A stretch of 64,000 nucleotides of DNA from an uncultured Pelagibacteraceae bacterium (GTDB taxonomy: Bacteria > Pseudomonadota > Alphaproteobacteria > Pelagibacterales > Pelagibacteraceae): positions 39,334 through 103,333 of the forward strand of contig CABZCX010000004.1 in the NCBI GenBank assembly GCA_902524345.1, in the 5' to 3' direction. The notes below the pieces were generated by a model. It did no database searches and was not told where the DNA came from. It worked only from the letters and a program-made list of their open reading frames with translations. Shown piece after piece: positions 1 to 8,955 of the stretch (within the stretch, counting starts at the first letter, position 1; every line of letters starts with the position of its first letter). A program made the position numbers and the translations under genes.

Positions 1-488
1 AATATCACTTTTCCAAGAATTTTTTTAATTTTTGAATTAATTGAATGAACAATTTTTGCATCCCATCCTATACCAGCCATTAAAAAGAAATAATTCTCGT
101 TAATTTTTACAAGATTAGAGGATTTATAATTATTAGAAATCAATACATTGACTATATCATCAATCTTTTTATTCATTGATAATTCAGCTTGCAATAAATT
201 TGCAGTCCCAGCAGGTATATAGCCTATAGCAAAATCGTCTTTAAAATTAAAATCATTCTTTATTAATTCATTAATTGCAAAAGAAACAGATCCATCTCCA
301 CCAGCAACTATTAATCGATCATAATTTTTTTGATTAAAGTTTTTAAAAATTTTCTTAGCTTGATTTATTGTTTTGGTCTCAAAGTATTCTACTGAATTAT
401 TTTCTTTTAACTTAGATAAAACCCTATTTATGAATTTTGATTTTCTTCCAGAGGAAGAGTTTTGATTGTAAATTAAACAATACAACAT
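1..488 (-). CDS. Diacylglycerol-kinase-like lipid kinase (partial, C-terminus beyond the window)
   Basis: This gene is absent from the ORF track because it runs off the left edge. Reading the minus strand from the ATG at 488 gives about 162 residues beginning MLYCLIYNQNSSSGR, without a stop. The stretch 'DRLIVAGGDGSVSFAINEL' carries the GGDG motif of the DAGK / sphingosine-kinase catalytic domain, and 'GYIPAGTANLLQAEL' matches the family's GTxN loop. Family members phosphorylate diacylglycerol or related lipids with ATP. It is divergent from plcP and shares a 98-bp promoter region carrying a Pho box in each orientation, so a role in lipid turnover under phosphate stress is likely (inference). 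The substrate cannot be decided from sequence. Confidence 0.8.
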   Translation of the reverse strand, partial: MLYCLIYNQNSSSGRKSKFINRVLSKLKENNSVEYFETKTINQAKKIFKNFNQKNYDRLIVAGGDGSVSFAINELIKNDFNFKDDFAIGYIPAGTANLLQAELSMNKKIDDIVNVLISNNYKSSNLVKINENYFFLMAGIGWDAKIVHSINSKIKKILGKVI

Positions 489-497
489 AATTAATCC

Positions 498-526
498 TTA
501 AAAAATTTTTAACAAATTTGTAACAT
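498..526 (+). promoter_or_regulatory. Candidate Pho box for plcP-agt
   Basis: Three 7-mers lie 11 bp apart: TTAAAAA (498), TTAACAA (509) and GTAACAT (520). Tandem 7-mers separated by 4 bp are the known geometry of PhoB sites. The last repeat ends 60 nt before the plcP ATG, close to the 68-nt distance seen at pstS. The same kind of 7-mer recurs before pstS in this window. Confidence 0.65.
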
Positions 527-553
527 TTAAATGAGATAAGAAATACATGATTC

Positions 554-571
554 GTGTTACAGTTGTATTAA
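554..571 (-). promoter_or_regulatory. Candidate reverse-oriented Pho box for the DAGK-like gene
   Basis: On the minus strand TTAATAC (571-565) is followed 11 bp later by GTAACAC (560-554), the same 7-mer and spacing as the plus-strand sites. It ends 65 nt before the ATG at 488. The two Pho boxes therefore face each other, with both -10 regions falling in the 27 bp between them. Confidence 0.5.
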
Positions 572-586
572 AATATAGGCCTTTAA

Positions 587-1399
587 ATGCCTAACATACT
601 TAAATACAAAAGCATTTTTATTTCTGATGTGCATTTGGGTACCAAGGGTTGTCAGGCGAAAAAACTTTTAGAGTTTTTTAAAAACTCAAGATCTGAAAAT
701 CTTTATCTTGTAGGAGACATTATAGATGTCTGGGAAATGCAAAAAAGTTTTTTTTGGCCTCAAGAACATAATGATGTAATCCAAAAAATTTTAAGAAAAG
801 CAAGACATGGCACTAAAGTTTTCTATATTATGGGCAACCATGATGAAATGTTAAGAAAATTTATTCCAATGAATTTTGGTGACATCCATATGGTTAATAG
901 AGTTATTCATGAGACAAATGCTGGAAAAAAATATGTTGTTGTTCATGGTGATGCTTGGGATGGTGTTATGAAACATGCTAAATGGCTATCTAAACTTGGA
1001 TCAATAGCTTACAATTTATTGTTACAAATAAATGTAATAATTAATTTCTTTAGAAGGTTGAGAGGAAAAGAATATTGGTCTCTTGCAAAATATTTAAAAT
1101 ATAAGGTTAAGAACGCCGTCAAATATATTGGTGAATATGAAAAAACACTCTCAGATTATGCAAAAAGAAAAAAATTTGATGGAATAATTTGTGGCCATAT
1201 CCATCATGCTGAGGATAGAGATTTTAATGGGGTCAATTATTTAAATTGTGGAGACTGGGTAGAATCTTGCACTGCATTAGCCGAAAATTACGATGGTAGC
1301 TTTGAAATATTATATTGGGATAAAATAAGAGAACAATATTTAGACACTCAAGAAATAATTAAACCTATTAAAAATGAAGACTTAAAAAAAGCTTCGTAA
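587..1399 (+). CDS. plcP: PlcP-type metallophosphoesterase (phospholipase C of lipid remodelling)
   Basis: A 270-residue calcineurin-like phosphoesterase with the full metal-binding set: SDVHLG (13-18), GDIIDVWE (43-50), GNHDE (83-87), HGDAWD (120-125) and GHIHHAE near 200. It resembles LpxH (UDP-diacylglucosamine hydrolase), but the family paired with a GT4 glycosyltransferase next to pst genes is PlcP. PlcP removes the head group of phospholipids to give diacylglycerol during phosphate starvation. Agt begins 3 nt after its stop, so the two are probably cotranscribed. A Pho box lies upstream. The PlcP rather than LpxH call rests on context; the catalytic fold is certain. Confidence 0.87.
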   Translation: MPNILKYKSIFISDVHLGTKGCQAKKLLEFFKNSRSENLYLVGDIIDVWEMQKSFFWPQEHNDVIQKILRKARHGTKVFYIMGNHDEMLRKFIPMNFGDIHMVNRVIHETNAGKKYVVVHGDAWDGVMKHAKWLSKLGSIAYNLLLQINVIINFFRRLRGKEYWSLAKYLKYKVKNAVKYIGEYEKTLSDYAKRKKFDGIICGHIHHAEDRDFNGVNYLNCGDWVESCTALAENYDGSFEILYWDKIREQYLDTQEIIKPIKNEDLKKAS

Positions 1400-1402
1400 T
1401 TA

Positions 1403-2410
1403 ATGAAAATTTTAATCGCAACAGATGCATATTTTCCACAAGTAAATGGTGTTGTAAGAACCTTGCATGAAACAGGTAAAATTTTAAAAGAACAAGGTCA
1501 TAGAATAGAATATATCACACCAGAATTATTTTTAACTTTTCCGATGCCAAAATATAATGAAATTAGAATATCTATTAATGTTTGGCCAAGAGTTGGTAGC
1601 TTAATAAAGAAAATAAAACCTGATGCAATTCATATAGCTACTGAAGGTCCTATAGGGACTATGGCAAGAAGATATTGTTTGAAGAATAAACTAAAGTTTA
1701 CCACAAGTTTTCATACAAGATTTGATAAATATCTTAAGCTTTACTTTCCTATTATACCTGCAAAATGGGCTGAAAAATTCTTAGCAAACTTTCATAATAA
1801 GGCTGAGAGAATCTTAGTAACAACAGAATCTATGAGAAAAGAATTAATCGATATAGGTATAGATAATAATAAAATGATTACTTGGACAAGAGGAGGCAAT
1901 CATGGAGCTTTTAAGAGTCCGAAAAAAATTGATTTACCACATAAAAGACCGATTTGGATTTATGTTGGAAGAGTTGCAGTTGAAAAAAACATAAGAGCTT
2001 TTTTAGAATGTGATTTAGAGGGTACAAAAATGATAATAGGAAAGGGACCTGATTTAAAAAAATTAAAAAAAGAATTTCCTAAAGATATTTTTTTAGGAGA
2101 AAAAACAAACGGTGAATTAGCGTCTCATTTTGCATCTTCCGATGTTTTTGTATTTCCAAGTAAAACAGATACATTTGGAATTGTAGTTTGTGAGTCTTTA
2201 AATTGCGGAACACCTGTAGCTGCTTATCCTGTTCCAGGTCCTAAAGATATATTTGAGGGTTCCAAAATAAATTGTTTAGATAATGATCTTAAAGTTTCAG
2301 CTCATAAAGCTTTGAAAGTTAATAGAAATGATTGTCTTGAATTTGCAAAAAAATTCACTTGGGAAGAAACAGCAAAAATATTTTTTAACAATATTTCACC
2401 AAATCATTAG
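1403..2410 (+). CDS. agt: GT4 glycosyltransferase, diacylglycerol glycosyltransferase (Agt)
   Basis: A 335-residue GT-B fold enzyme. The N-terminal half begins MKILIATDAYFPQVNGVVRT, typical of GT4 enzymes that glycosylate lipids. The C-terminal half has the nucleotide-sugar site 'DTFGIVVCESLNCGTPVAA' (E-X7-E type) near residues 250-275. Agt moves glucose or glucuronate to diacylglycerol made by PlcP, giving phosphorus-free membrane glycolipids. SAR11 cells make such lipids when starved of phosphate (established for a cultured strain). It follows plcP by 3 nt. The sugar donor cannot be read from the sequence. Confidence 0.85.
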   Translation: MKILIATDAYFPQVNGVVRTLHETGKILKEQGHRIEYITPELFLTFPMPKYNEIRISINVWPRVGSLIKKIKPDAIHIATEGPIGTMARRYCLKNKLKFTTSFHTRFDKYLKLYFPIIPAKWAEKFLANFHNKAERILVTTESMRKELIDIGIDNNKMITWTRGGNHGAFKSPKKIDLPHKRPIWIYVGRVAVEKNIRAFLECDLEGTKMIIGKGPDLKKLKKEFPKDIFLGEKTNGELASHFASSDVFVFPSKTDTFGIVVCESLNCGTPVAAYPVPGPKDIFEGSKINCLDNDLKVSAHKALKVNRNDCLEFAKKFTWEETAKIFFNNISPNH

Positions 2411-2475
2411 TTAATTTTTCCTTAATTTATTTGCATTAAAAAGTTTAATGATGCAAAATTAAGTCGTCTAAATTT

Positions 2476-3621
2476 ATGGAATATTTCATCATTCTACTTA
2501 TAGTTGTTATAATTTATCTCCTCTATTTACTTAATCAAAAAAAAAACAAATCAATAAATACTGCTACAATAATTAATAAAAGAGAGGAAAAAACCAAAAG
2601 AGTAATTATTGATGAGCTTGAGGATCAATTTTTTGCATTAAATAAATTTAACATAATTAAATATGCCAATCCAAGTGCATTAAAAAGATTTGGAAGTAAT
2701 TTAATTGATAAAAACATATCTTCTATAATTCGAAAACCAGAATTAATAGAAAATATTGAAAAAGCTATTGTTGAAAATAAAACAAAAAATATTGACATTG
2801 AAATAGACCTCCCATCATATCAATTCTATAAAATTTATATTATTCCTGGCCCAACTCATTTGTTTACTGAACCAGACTCTGTTGTGTTATTTTTAAAAGA
2901 TTTTACTGAAATTACAAAAGCACAAAAATTTAAAACTGATTTTGTAGCAAATGTAAGCCATGAATTAAGAACACCTTTAATGGCAATCAAAGGATCACTA
3001 GAAACAATTGAGGGCCCAGCGTCTGATGATGAAAAGGCTAAAAAAAAATTTATGAAAATAATGACTGATCAATCAAATAGAATGGAAAATTTAATTAATG
3101 ATCTTTTAATACTCACAAGAATTGAATTAGAAGAACACATAAGGCCAAACTCTTTAGTTGATATAAATGATCTTTTCAAAACAATCATCAGTAATTTTGA
3201 GATTGTTTTAAAAAGAAAGAAATTAAATATTAATTTATCTCTCGCCAATCCAACAGTTGTTATTGGAGATGAAAAAAAATTACAAACTGTTTTTTCTAAT
3301 CTTTTAGATAATGCAATTAAATATTCAAAGGAAAATAAGTCTATTTTTATATCAAGCAAAATTAGCGATGGTAAATTGTTAGAAAAAAATTTTATGATCA
3401 GTATTAAAGACGAAGGTGTTGGCATTCCTCAAAGATATATTTCTAGAATTACAGAAAGATTTTTTAGGGTAGATCTTGAACAAAGTAACAAAGTTGGTGG
3501 AACCGGTTTAGGATTAGCTATTGTTAAACATATAGTTACTCAACATCGTGGACACTATGAGATTCTAAGTGAGGAAAACCAAGGAACTGAAATTCAAATT
3601 TATTTACCAGCGAAAACTTAA
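2476..3621 (+). CDS. phoR: Phosphate regulon sensor histidine kinase PhoR
   Basis: A 381-residue sensor kinase. One membrane helix (about 1-20) is followed by a PAS-like region (about 45-150) and the HisKA motif FVANVSHELRTPL with phospho-acceptor His162. The ATPase domain has N box DNAIKY, G1 DEGVGIP and G2 GGTGLGLAIV. It lacks a large periplasmic domain, as usual for PhoR, which senses phosphate through the Pst-PhoU complex. Its partner PhoB is encoded 6 kb downstream behind pstSCAB-phoU. It is separated from agt by 65 bp, so it may share transcription or have its own promoter. Confidence 0.92.
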   Translation: MEYFIILLIVVIIYLLYLLNQKKNKSINTATIINKREEKTKRVIIDELEDQFFALNKFNIIKYANPSALKRFGSNLIDKNISSIIRKPELIENIEKAIVENKTKNIDIEIDLPSYQFYKIYIIPGPTHLFTEPDSVVLFLKDFTEITKAQKFKTDFVANVSHELRTPLMAIKGSLETIEGPASDDEKAKKKFMKIMTDQSNRMENLINDLLILTRIELEEHIRPNSLVDINDLFKTIISNFEIVLKRKKLNINLSLANPTVVIGDEKKLQTVFSNLLDNAIKYSKENKSIFISSKISDGKLLEKNFMISIKDEGVGIPQRYISRITERFFRVDLEQSNKVGGTGLGLAIVKHIVTQHRGHYEILSEENQGTEIQIYLPAKT

Positions 3622-3711
3622 ATTTAAAAAATATTATATTGTAATAGTTTTAGAAGGTTTTTTTAACAATTCTTTACTTGATTAATTTTAATCTTTTAAT
3701 TAATTTTTTAT

Positions 3712-4320
3712 ATGGTTAAAATATTTAAAAATATTTTGATTTTTCCTTTTTTATTAAGCTCTATAACAACAAGTGTTTTTTCTAAAGATATCACAACATT
3801 ATTAAGAAATCAGCAACTTACAGTTTTTGATATTGGAATTTTTAGATTAGAGGCAGATTTGAAAACTTCATATCCTTCTATTAAAGATCATTTAGAAGTT
3901 ACTGAAGCTGAATTTTATACAGACGTAGTTACCTCGTATTCTAAAAATTCAATTGATTTAATTGTTTCTGTTCCTATGAATAGAAATCTCAAGAAGGAAA
4001 ATTATTTTTCAGATTCTTTTAGATGTAGGAATATTTTTAATTCTGTAAGAGATTTTTTATTGAGGAATGAAAATTTGAGTAATTATAGATATACTATGGC
4101 TACAAGCTATTTAACCTCTATATTTTCAACCCCAAGTTCATGGCCAAGCTGGAGATATGATGAAGAAATTAGAGAGGAATTAGTAAACTTAGTAAAACTA
4201 GAAATAACTTTACGTCCAACCAAAGAACTAGCTCTTAATGAACAGGTAAACCCTGTTTCATGTATTGGTGGCTTAGAAACTGATATTGATCAAATAATTA
4301 TATCAAAAAAATACAACTAA
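3712..4320 (+). CDS. Hypothetical secreted protein of the pho cluster
   Basis: 202 residues, not recognised. Residues 1-24 look like a Sec signal peptide (basic start, hydrophobic 'ILIFPFLLSSITTSVFS', cut near FSK). The mature part has two cysteines, in 'SFRCRNIF' and 'PVSCIGG', that could form a disulfide. No catalytic motif is visible. It sits between phoR and pstS on the same strand, 90 bp after phoR, which suggests a periplasmic role tied to phosphate limitation (inference). RBS and start are unremarkable. No homologue was recognised by eye. Confidence 0.75.
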   Translation: MVKIFKNILIFPFLLSSITTSVFSKDITTLLRNQQLTVFDIGIFRLEADLKTSYPSIKDHLEVTEAEFYTDVVTSYSKNSIDLIVSVPMNRNLKKENYFSDSFRCRNIFNSVRDFLLRNENLSNYRYTMATSYLTSIFSTPSSWPSWRYDEEIREELVNLVKLEITLRPTKELALNEQVNPVSCIGGLETDIDQIIISKKYN

Positions 4321-4332
4321 AAAGTTACCTTT

Positions 4333-4361
4333 TTAACAAAAGTGTAACAATTCTGTAATAT
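4333..4361 (+). promoter_or_regulatory. Candidate Pho box upstream of pstS
   Basis: Three 7-mers lie at exact 11-bp steps: TTAACAA (4333), GTAACAA (4344) and GTAATAT (4355). This matches the direct-repeat layout of PhoB sites and the repeats before plcP. The last one ends 68 nt before the pstS ATG. AT-rich sequence 'AATAAATTTATAC' downstream could supply the -10. Confidence 0.75.
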
Positions 4362-4429
4362 TAAAGATTCAATAAATTTATACGAGTTAATCATCTTTTA
4401 ATTAATAAATAACGAAAGGATTAAAGATA

Positions 4430-5461
4430 ATGAAAAAACTAACTATAGTAATTGCTTCTTTAGTTGCACTTTCAATTGCAACTGTTGCTCAAGCAAGAGA
4501 TCAAATTAAGATAGTTGGTTCTTCTACAGTATTCCCTTATGCAACAGTTGTTGCTGAAAGATTTGGTGGTTCAGGATTTAAAACTCCTGTAATCGAGTCT
4601 ACTGGTACTGGTGGTGGAGCTAAACTATTCTGTGCTGGTGTAGGTGAACAACATCCAGATATTACAAATGCATCAAGAGCTATGAAAGATAAAGAAAAAG
4701 CTCTATGTAAGAAAAATGGTGTTAATGATATCGTTGAGATCGTAATTGGTAACGATGGTATTACATTAGCTTACAGCAAAGATGCAAAACCAGTAAACTT
4801 TACTAAAGAACAATTATATTTAGCACTTGCTGCTCATACAGTTGTTGATGGTAAATTAGTTCCAAATATTTATAAAACTTGGGACCAAATTGACCCTAGC
4901 TTACCAAAACAAAAAATCTCAGTGATGATCCCACCAGGAACATCAGGAACTAGAGATGCTTGGAATTCTTTAGTAATGAAAAAAGGTATGACTAAAGAAG
5001 CTAAAGCTCTTTATAAAGCTGGTTTTGAAGCTGGAAATAAAAAATACAAAAAACCTCAAAAACTTTACAGAGAAGATGGTGCTGCTATTGAAGTTGGAGA
5101 AAACGATAGTTTAATCATCCAAAAGTTAACTCAAGATAAAGAAATGTTTGGTTTCTTTGGTTTCAGTTATTTCTTAGCTGCAAAAGATAAATTGCAAGCA
5201 GCAAGTATTGATGGTGGACAACCGTCATTAAAGTCTATTCAAGACTACAGTTATGCTGTTGCTAGACCATTATTCTTCTACGTGAAAAAAGCACACGTTG
5301 GAGTAATTCCAGGCTTACATGAGTTTGTGAAAGAATTCACAACTAAGAAAGCTATTGGAAAAGGGGGTTACTTAGCAGACATTGGTTTAGTGCCATTAGA
5401 CTCTAAGTTGTATAAAACAACTAGAACTAATGCTACGAAGCTAGTTGCTATGGGTAATTAA
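4430..5461 (+). CDS. pstS: Phosphate ABC transporter substrate-binding protein PstS
   Basis: 343 residues with a clear signal peptide (1-22, ending VAQA). The phosphate-binding pattern is present: 'KIVGSSTVFPYA' after the cleavage site, 'ESTGTGGG' and 'PPGTSGTRDAW'. PstS binds inorganic phosphate in the periplasm and delivers it to PstCA. The SD 'GAAAGGA' precedes the ATG, and a three-repeat Pho box lies further upstream. A strong terminator directly follows, so pstS is probably made in excess over the membrane subunits. Codon choice looks richer in GC-ending codons than the neighbours, as in highly expressed genes (impression, not measured). Confidence 0.96.
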   Translation: MKKLTIVIASLVALSIATVAQARDQIKIVGSSTVFPYATVVAERFGGSGFKTPVIESTGTGGGAKLFCAGVGEQHPDITNASRAMKDKEKALCKKNGVNDIVEIVIGNDGITLAYSKDAKPVNFTKEQLYLALAAHTVVDGKLVPNIYKTWDQIDPSLPKQKISVMIPPGTSGTRDAWNSLVMKKGMTKEAKALYKAGFEAGNKKYKKPQKLYREDGAAIEVGENDSLIIQKLTQDKEMFGFFGFSYFLAAKDKLQAASIDGGQPSLKSIQDYSYAVARPLFFYVKKAHVGVIPGLHEFVKEFTTKKAIGKGGYLADIGLVPLDSKLYKTTRTNATKLVAMGN

Positions 5462-5485
5462 TTATTCCTCAGTTAACAAATGATT

Positions 5486-5518
5486 AAAAAGGGGGTCTTT
5501 TTAGACCCCTTTTTTTTA
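5486..5518 (+). terminator. Intrinsic terminator after pstS
   Basis: GGGGTC / GACCCC forms a GC-rich stem with a TTTTTA loop, flanked by A5 before and T8 after. It lies 25 nt after the pstS stop and 34 nt before pstC. It likely makes most transcripts end after pstS with partial read-through into pstCAB-phoU-phoB. Confidence 0.88.
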
Positions 5519-5551
5519 AAAAAGAGTAAAGTCCTCACTTAAGGAGATTCT

Positions 5552-6937
5552 GTGAACTTAATATTATTTACATTTATTGTTCTTCTAGGTTTCACAAGCT
5601 ATTATTTTGGACGCAAAAAAGCATATACAATTCAATCTACAAAAAAAAGATTAACCGCATTACCACAATTTTATGGTTATTATCTTGCAATCTGGTGTGC
5701 AATACCAGCCTTTATAATTTTTTCATTATGGGCAATTTTTGAGCCCACAATTGTAAAACTATTAATCTTAAGTGATTATTCAAATCAAGGTTATCTTGAT
5801 GATGAATTAAATTTATTATACGAAAAATCAAAAGCATTGTCTCGAGGGCAATTCACTGGAGAAATTACACCTTTTATTGAAGCTTCAGCTGAAAAATATT
5901 TAAGTCTTCGATCAATAGCTCAAAGTTCAAAAGTTGTTATAGTATTATCTGCAATTATTGCCTCTGTTGCTTATGCGTATAAAAGAATTTCATCTAATTC
6001 TAGAACAAGAGAACCAGTTGAAAAATTTTTGAACGCAGTTTTATTTACAGCTTCTTTAGCTGCAATATTAACTACTGTTGGAATAGTTTTCTCACTTATA
6101 TTTCAAACTATAGATTTTTTTAAAGTAATTCCATTATTTGATTTTGTCTTTGGAACTCACTGGTATCCAGCAAAAGCTTTTGTTAGAGATTCTTCTGAAG
6201 CTTTAGATCCGACAATGTATTCAGATACTTTTGGAGCAGTCCCTATTTTTGCAGGTACTTTTTTTATTGCATTTATTGCTATGTGCGTTGCTATCCCAAT
6301 TGGATTAATGAGTGGAATTTATTTAGCTGAATATGCATCAACTAAAGTTAGACAATATGCAAAACCATTAATTGAAATTTTAGCTGGTATACCAACAGTT
6401 GTTTATGGTTTTTTTGCTGCCCTAACTGTTGGACCATTTTTGAAAGAATTAGGAACTTCAATGGGTCTTGAAGTTTCAGCTGAAAGTGCTTTAGCAGCAG
6501 GAGGGGTAATGGGTATTATGATTATACCATTTATTTCAAGTTTAAGTGACGATGTAATTACAAGTGTGCCTCAAAGTTTAAGAGATGGAAGTTACGCTAT
6601 GGGAGCAACTAAATCAGAAACAATTAAGAGAGTTATTTTTCCCGCGGCATTGCCGGGGATAGTTGGATCTATTTTACTTGGTGTTTCAAGAGCTATTGGA
6701 GAAACAATGATAGTTGTTATGGCCTCTGGTTTAGCTGCTAATTTAACTTTAAATCCTTTAGAGTCTACTTCAACGATTACAGCTCAAATTGTAGTTATTC
6801 TAATTGGTGACCAAGCTTTTGGCGACCCAAAAACGCAAGCTGCTTTTGCTTTAGGTATGTCATTATTTTTAGTAACACTTTGTTTAAATATTGTGGCCTT
6901 GAGAGTAGTTAAAAAATATAGAGAAAAATATGAATAA
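5552..6937 (+). CDS. pstC: Phosphate ABC transporter permease PstC
   Basis: 461 residues starting at GTG, chosen because an ideal SD (AAGGAG, 5541-5546) lies 5 nt ahead. Several N-terminal helices precede the BPD_transp_1 core, whose coupling region reads 'SYAMGATKSETIKRVIFPAALPGI' in part (EAA-type loop). It is longer than the E. coli protein (about 320) because of an N-terminal extension with extra helices, as is common in alphaproteobacteria. It overlaps pstA by 8 nt. With PstA it forms the membrane channel of the high-affinity phosphate importer. Confidence 0.94.
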   Translation: MNLILFTFIVLLGFTSYYFGRKKAYTIQSTKKRLTALPQFYGYYLAIWCAIPAFIIFSLWAIFEPTIVKLLILSDYSNQGYLDDELNLLYEKSKALSRGQFTGEITPFIEASAEKYLSLRSIAQSSKVVIVLSAIIASVAYAYKRISSNSRTREPVEKFLNAVLFTASLAAILTTVGIVFSLIFQTIDFFKVIPLFDFVFGTHWYPAKAFVRDSSEALDPTMYSDTFGAVPIFAGTFFIAFIAMCVAIPIGLMSGIYLAEYASTKVRQYAKPLIEILAGIPTVVYGFFAALTVGPFLKELGTSMGLEVSAESALAAGGVMGIMIIPFISSLSDDVITSVPQSLRDGSYAMGATKSETIKRVIFPAALPGIVGSILLGVSRAIGETMIVVMASGLAANLTLNPLESTSTITAQIVVILIGDQAFGDPKTQAAFALGMSLFLVTLCLNIVALRVVKKYREKYE

Positions 6938-8198
6938 AAATAAAGAACAATTATTAAATAAAAGATATAAAGCTGAACAGCGATTTCGCTTATACGGTCT
7001 GAGTGCAATTTTTATGGCACTTTTATTTTTAACAATCTTTATTTTTAAAATTTTTTCAACTGGCTATTCAGCTTTTCAAAAAACATGGCTTATTGTTCCA
7101 GTAACTTTCGATGCTGAATTAATGATGTTAGACCAAAATCCTTCTAAAGAAGATTTACAGGACGCTGATTATTACGATATAGCATTAAAATCAATGGCTG
7201 ATTTAGATCCAAACGCCAATGAAGATCAAGAAAATGAATTGAAGAGAATGGTGTCTTATTTTTTTGAAAAAGAAATTAAAAATGAACTTTTAAATGACCC
7301 TAATTTAATAGGAAAAACAAAGGAAGTTTATCTAACTGCTTCAGATGATTTAGACCAAGTCTTTAAAGGAAATTATCCAAGAGATTTACCTGAAGACCAA
7401 AGAAGAGTAAGCGATTATCAATTAAAAATTTTTGATCAACTTGTTGCAAATGGTAAGGTTGAAAGTAAATTTAATATAAGTTTTTTTACAAATGCTGACT
7501 CAAGAGAAGCTGAGCTAGCTGGAATAGCAAGTTCATTTATGGGCTCAATTTTTTCTATACTTGTTTGTTTAATGATAGCTTTTCCTGTTGCGGTTCTAGC
7601 TGCAATCTATCTTGAAGAATTTGCCCCTAAAAATAGATTTACTGATTTTATTGAAGTTAATATAAACAACTTAGCAGCGGTTCCATCTATAGTTTTTGGT
7701 CTATTAGGGTTAGGAGTTTTATTGGCTATATTTCATTTACCAAGGTCTACGCCATTAGTTGGAGGTATCACTTTGTCCTTAATGACTTTACCAACAATAA
7801 TTATAGCTGCTAGAGCATCTTTAAAAGCAGTTCCACCAAGTATAAGAGAGGCAGCACTTGCTATGGGAGCAAGTCGAATGCAAACCACAATGCATCATAC
7901 AGTTCCTCTTTCTATGCCTGGCACGTTATCAGGAACAATAATTGGTTTAGCTCAAGCTTTAGGAGAAACTGCACCCTTAATTTTAATTGGAATGGTTGCT
8001 TTTGTTAACACGATACCTGGATCACCCATGGATCCTGCTGCAAGCTTACCAGTTCAAATTTATATTTGGGCTGAAAGTGCTGAAAGGGGATTTGTAGAAA
8101 AAGTTTCGGCATGTATAATGGTCTTACTTGGCTTTTTAATAATAATGAATTTATTTGCCCAAATAATTAGACATAAGTTTGAGAAAAAATGGAGTTAA
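6930..8198 (+). CDS. pstA: Phosphate ABC transporter permease PstA
   Basis: 422 residues. After a first helix (about 30-50) comes a long acidic soluble insert (about 60-185), then the permease core with the EAA loop '[20 protein letters not shown]'. The insert is absent from short PstA proteins such as that of E. coli (about 300). It overlaps the end of pstC by 8 nt and ends just before pstB, indicating translational coupling. It is the partner of PstC in phosphate import. Confidence 0.93.
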   Translation: MNKNKEQLLNKRYKAEQRFRLYGLSAIFMALLFLTIFIFKIFSTGYSAFQKTWLIVPVTFDAELMMLDQNPSKEDLQDADYYDIALKSMADLDPNANEDQENELKRMVSYFFEKEIKNELLNDPNLIGKTKEVYLTASDDLDQVFKGNYPRDLPEDQRRVSDYQLKIFDQLVANGKVESKFNISFFTNADSREAELAGIASSFMGSIFSILVCLMIAFPVAVLAAIYLEEFAPKNRFTDFIEVNINNLAAVPSIVFGLLGLGVLLAIFHLPRSTPLVGGITLSLMTLPTIIIAARASLKAVPPSIREAALAMGASRMQTTMHHTVPLSMPGTLSGTIIGLAQALGETAPLILIGMVAFVNTIPGSPMDPAASLPVQIYIWAESAERGFVEKVSACIMVLLGFLIIMNLFAQIIRHKFEKKWS

Positions 8199-8199
8199 G

Positions 8200-8955
8200 A
8201 TGATAAAGATTAAAGCAAAAGATGTTGATGTTTTTTATGGAAAAAAACAAGCGCTCTTTAATATAAGTTTAGATATTGAGGAAAATCAAGTAACGGCATT
8301 AATTGGTCCATCTGGTTGTGGTAAATCAACTTTCCTAAGATGTATTAATAGAATGAATGATGTAATTGATATCTGTAGTGTTAAAGGAGAAATTTTAATT
8401 AATGATTTTAATATCAATGATAAAAGTTGTGATGTCGTAAGACTAAGAGAAAAAATTGGTATGGTTTTTCAAAAACCCAATCCTTTCCCAAAAACTTTAT
8501 ATGAAAATGTGTCTTACGGTCCAACAATTCATGGTATGGCTCAATCAAAACAAGAAATGGATGAAATTGTTGAAACTAGTTTGAAAAAGGCTGCACTATG
8601 GGAAGAGGTAAAAGATAGGTTGCATGAACCTGGAACTGGATTATCTGGAGGACAACAGCAAAGACTTTGTATTGCTAGAGCGATTTCTGTAAAACCTGAA
8701 GTTATATTAATGGATGAACCTTGTTCAGCATTAGATCCAATAGCAACAGCACAAATTGAAGAATTGATTGATGAGTTAAAAAAAGAGCACACAATAATAA
8801 TTGTAACTCATTCTATGGCTCAAGCAGCACGTGTTTCTCAAAATACAGGTTTTTTTCATTTAGGTCAATTGATTGAACATGGATCTACTGATAAAATATT
8901 TAAGAATCCTGATAATAAAAAAACGCAAGATTATATAACAGGGAGGTTTGGATAA
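8200..8955 (+). CDS. pstB: Phosphate ABC transporter ATP-binding protein PstB
   Basis: The ORF track starts at a TTG at 8179. The better start is the ATG at 8200, one base after the pstA stop, with SD GGAG at 8191-8194, giving 251 residues beginning [14 protein letters not shown]. Walker A is GPSGCGKS, the signature LSGGQQQR, and Walker [13 protein letters not shown]. It powers phosphate import through PstCA. Its stop overlaps the phoU start (TAATG). Confidence 0.96.
   Translation: MIKIKAKDVDVFYGKKQALFNISLDIEENQVTALIGPSGCGKSTFLRCINRMNDVIDICSVKGEILINDFNINDKSCDVVRLREKIGMVFQKPNPFPKTLYENVSYGPTIHGMAQSKQEMDEIVETSLKKAALWEEVKDRLHEPGTGLSGGQQQRLCIARAISVKPEVILMDEPCSALDPIATAQIEELIDELKKEHTIIIVTHSMAQAARVSQNTGFFHLGQLIEHGSTDKIFKNPDNKKTQDYITGRFG

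Noticed and set aside
3641-3680. Pho-like 7-mers upstream of the unknown secreted protein (GTAATAG at 3641, TTAACAA at 3663)
   Set aside because: They are on an 11-bp lattice (22 bp apart), but the middle position (AGAAGGT) does not fit and the next one is poor, so the array is not convincing in AT-rich DNA.
8179-8199. TTG start of pstB proposed by the ORF track
   Set aside because: The ATG at 8200 has a well-placed GGAG and follows the pstA stop; the upstream codons only read the pstA end in another frame.
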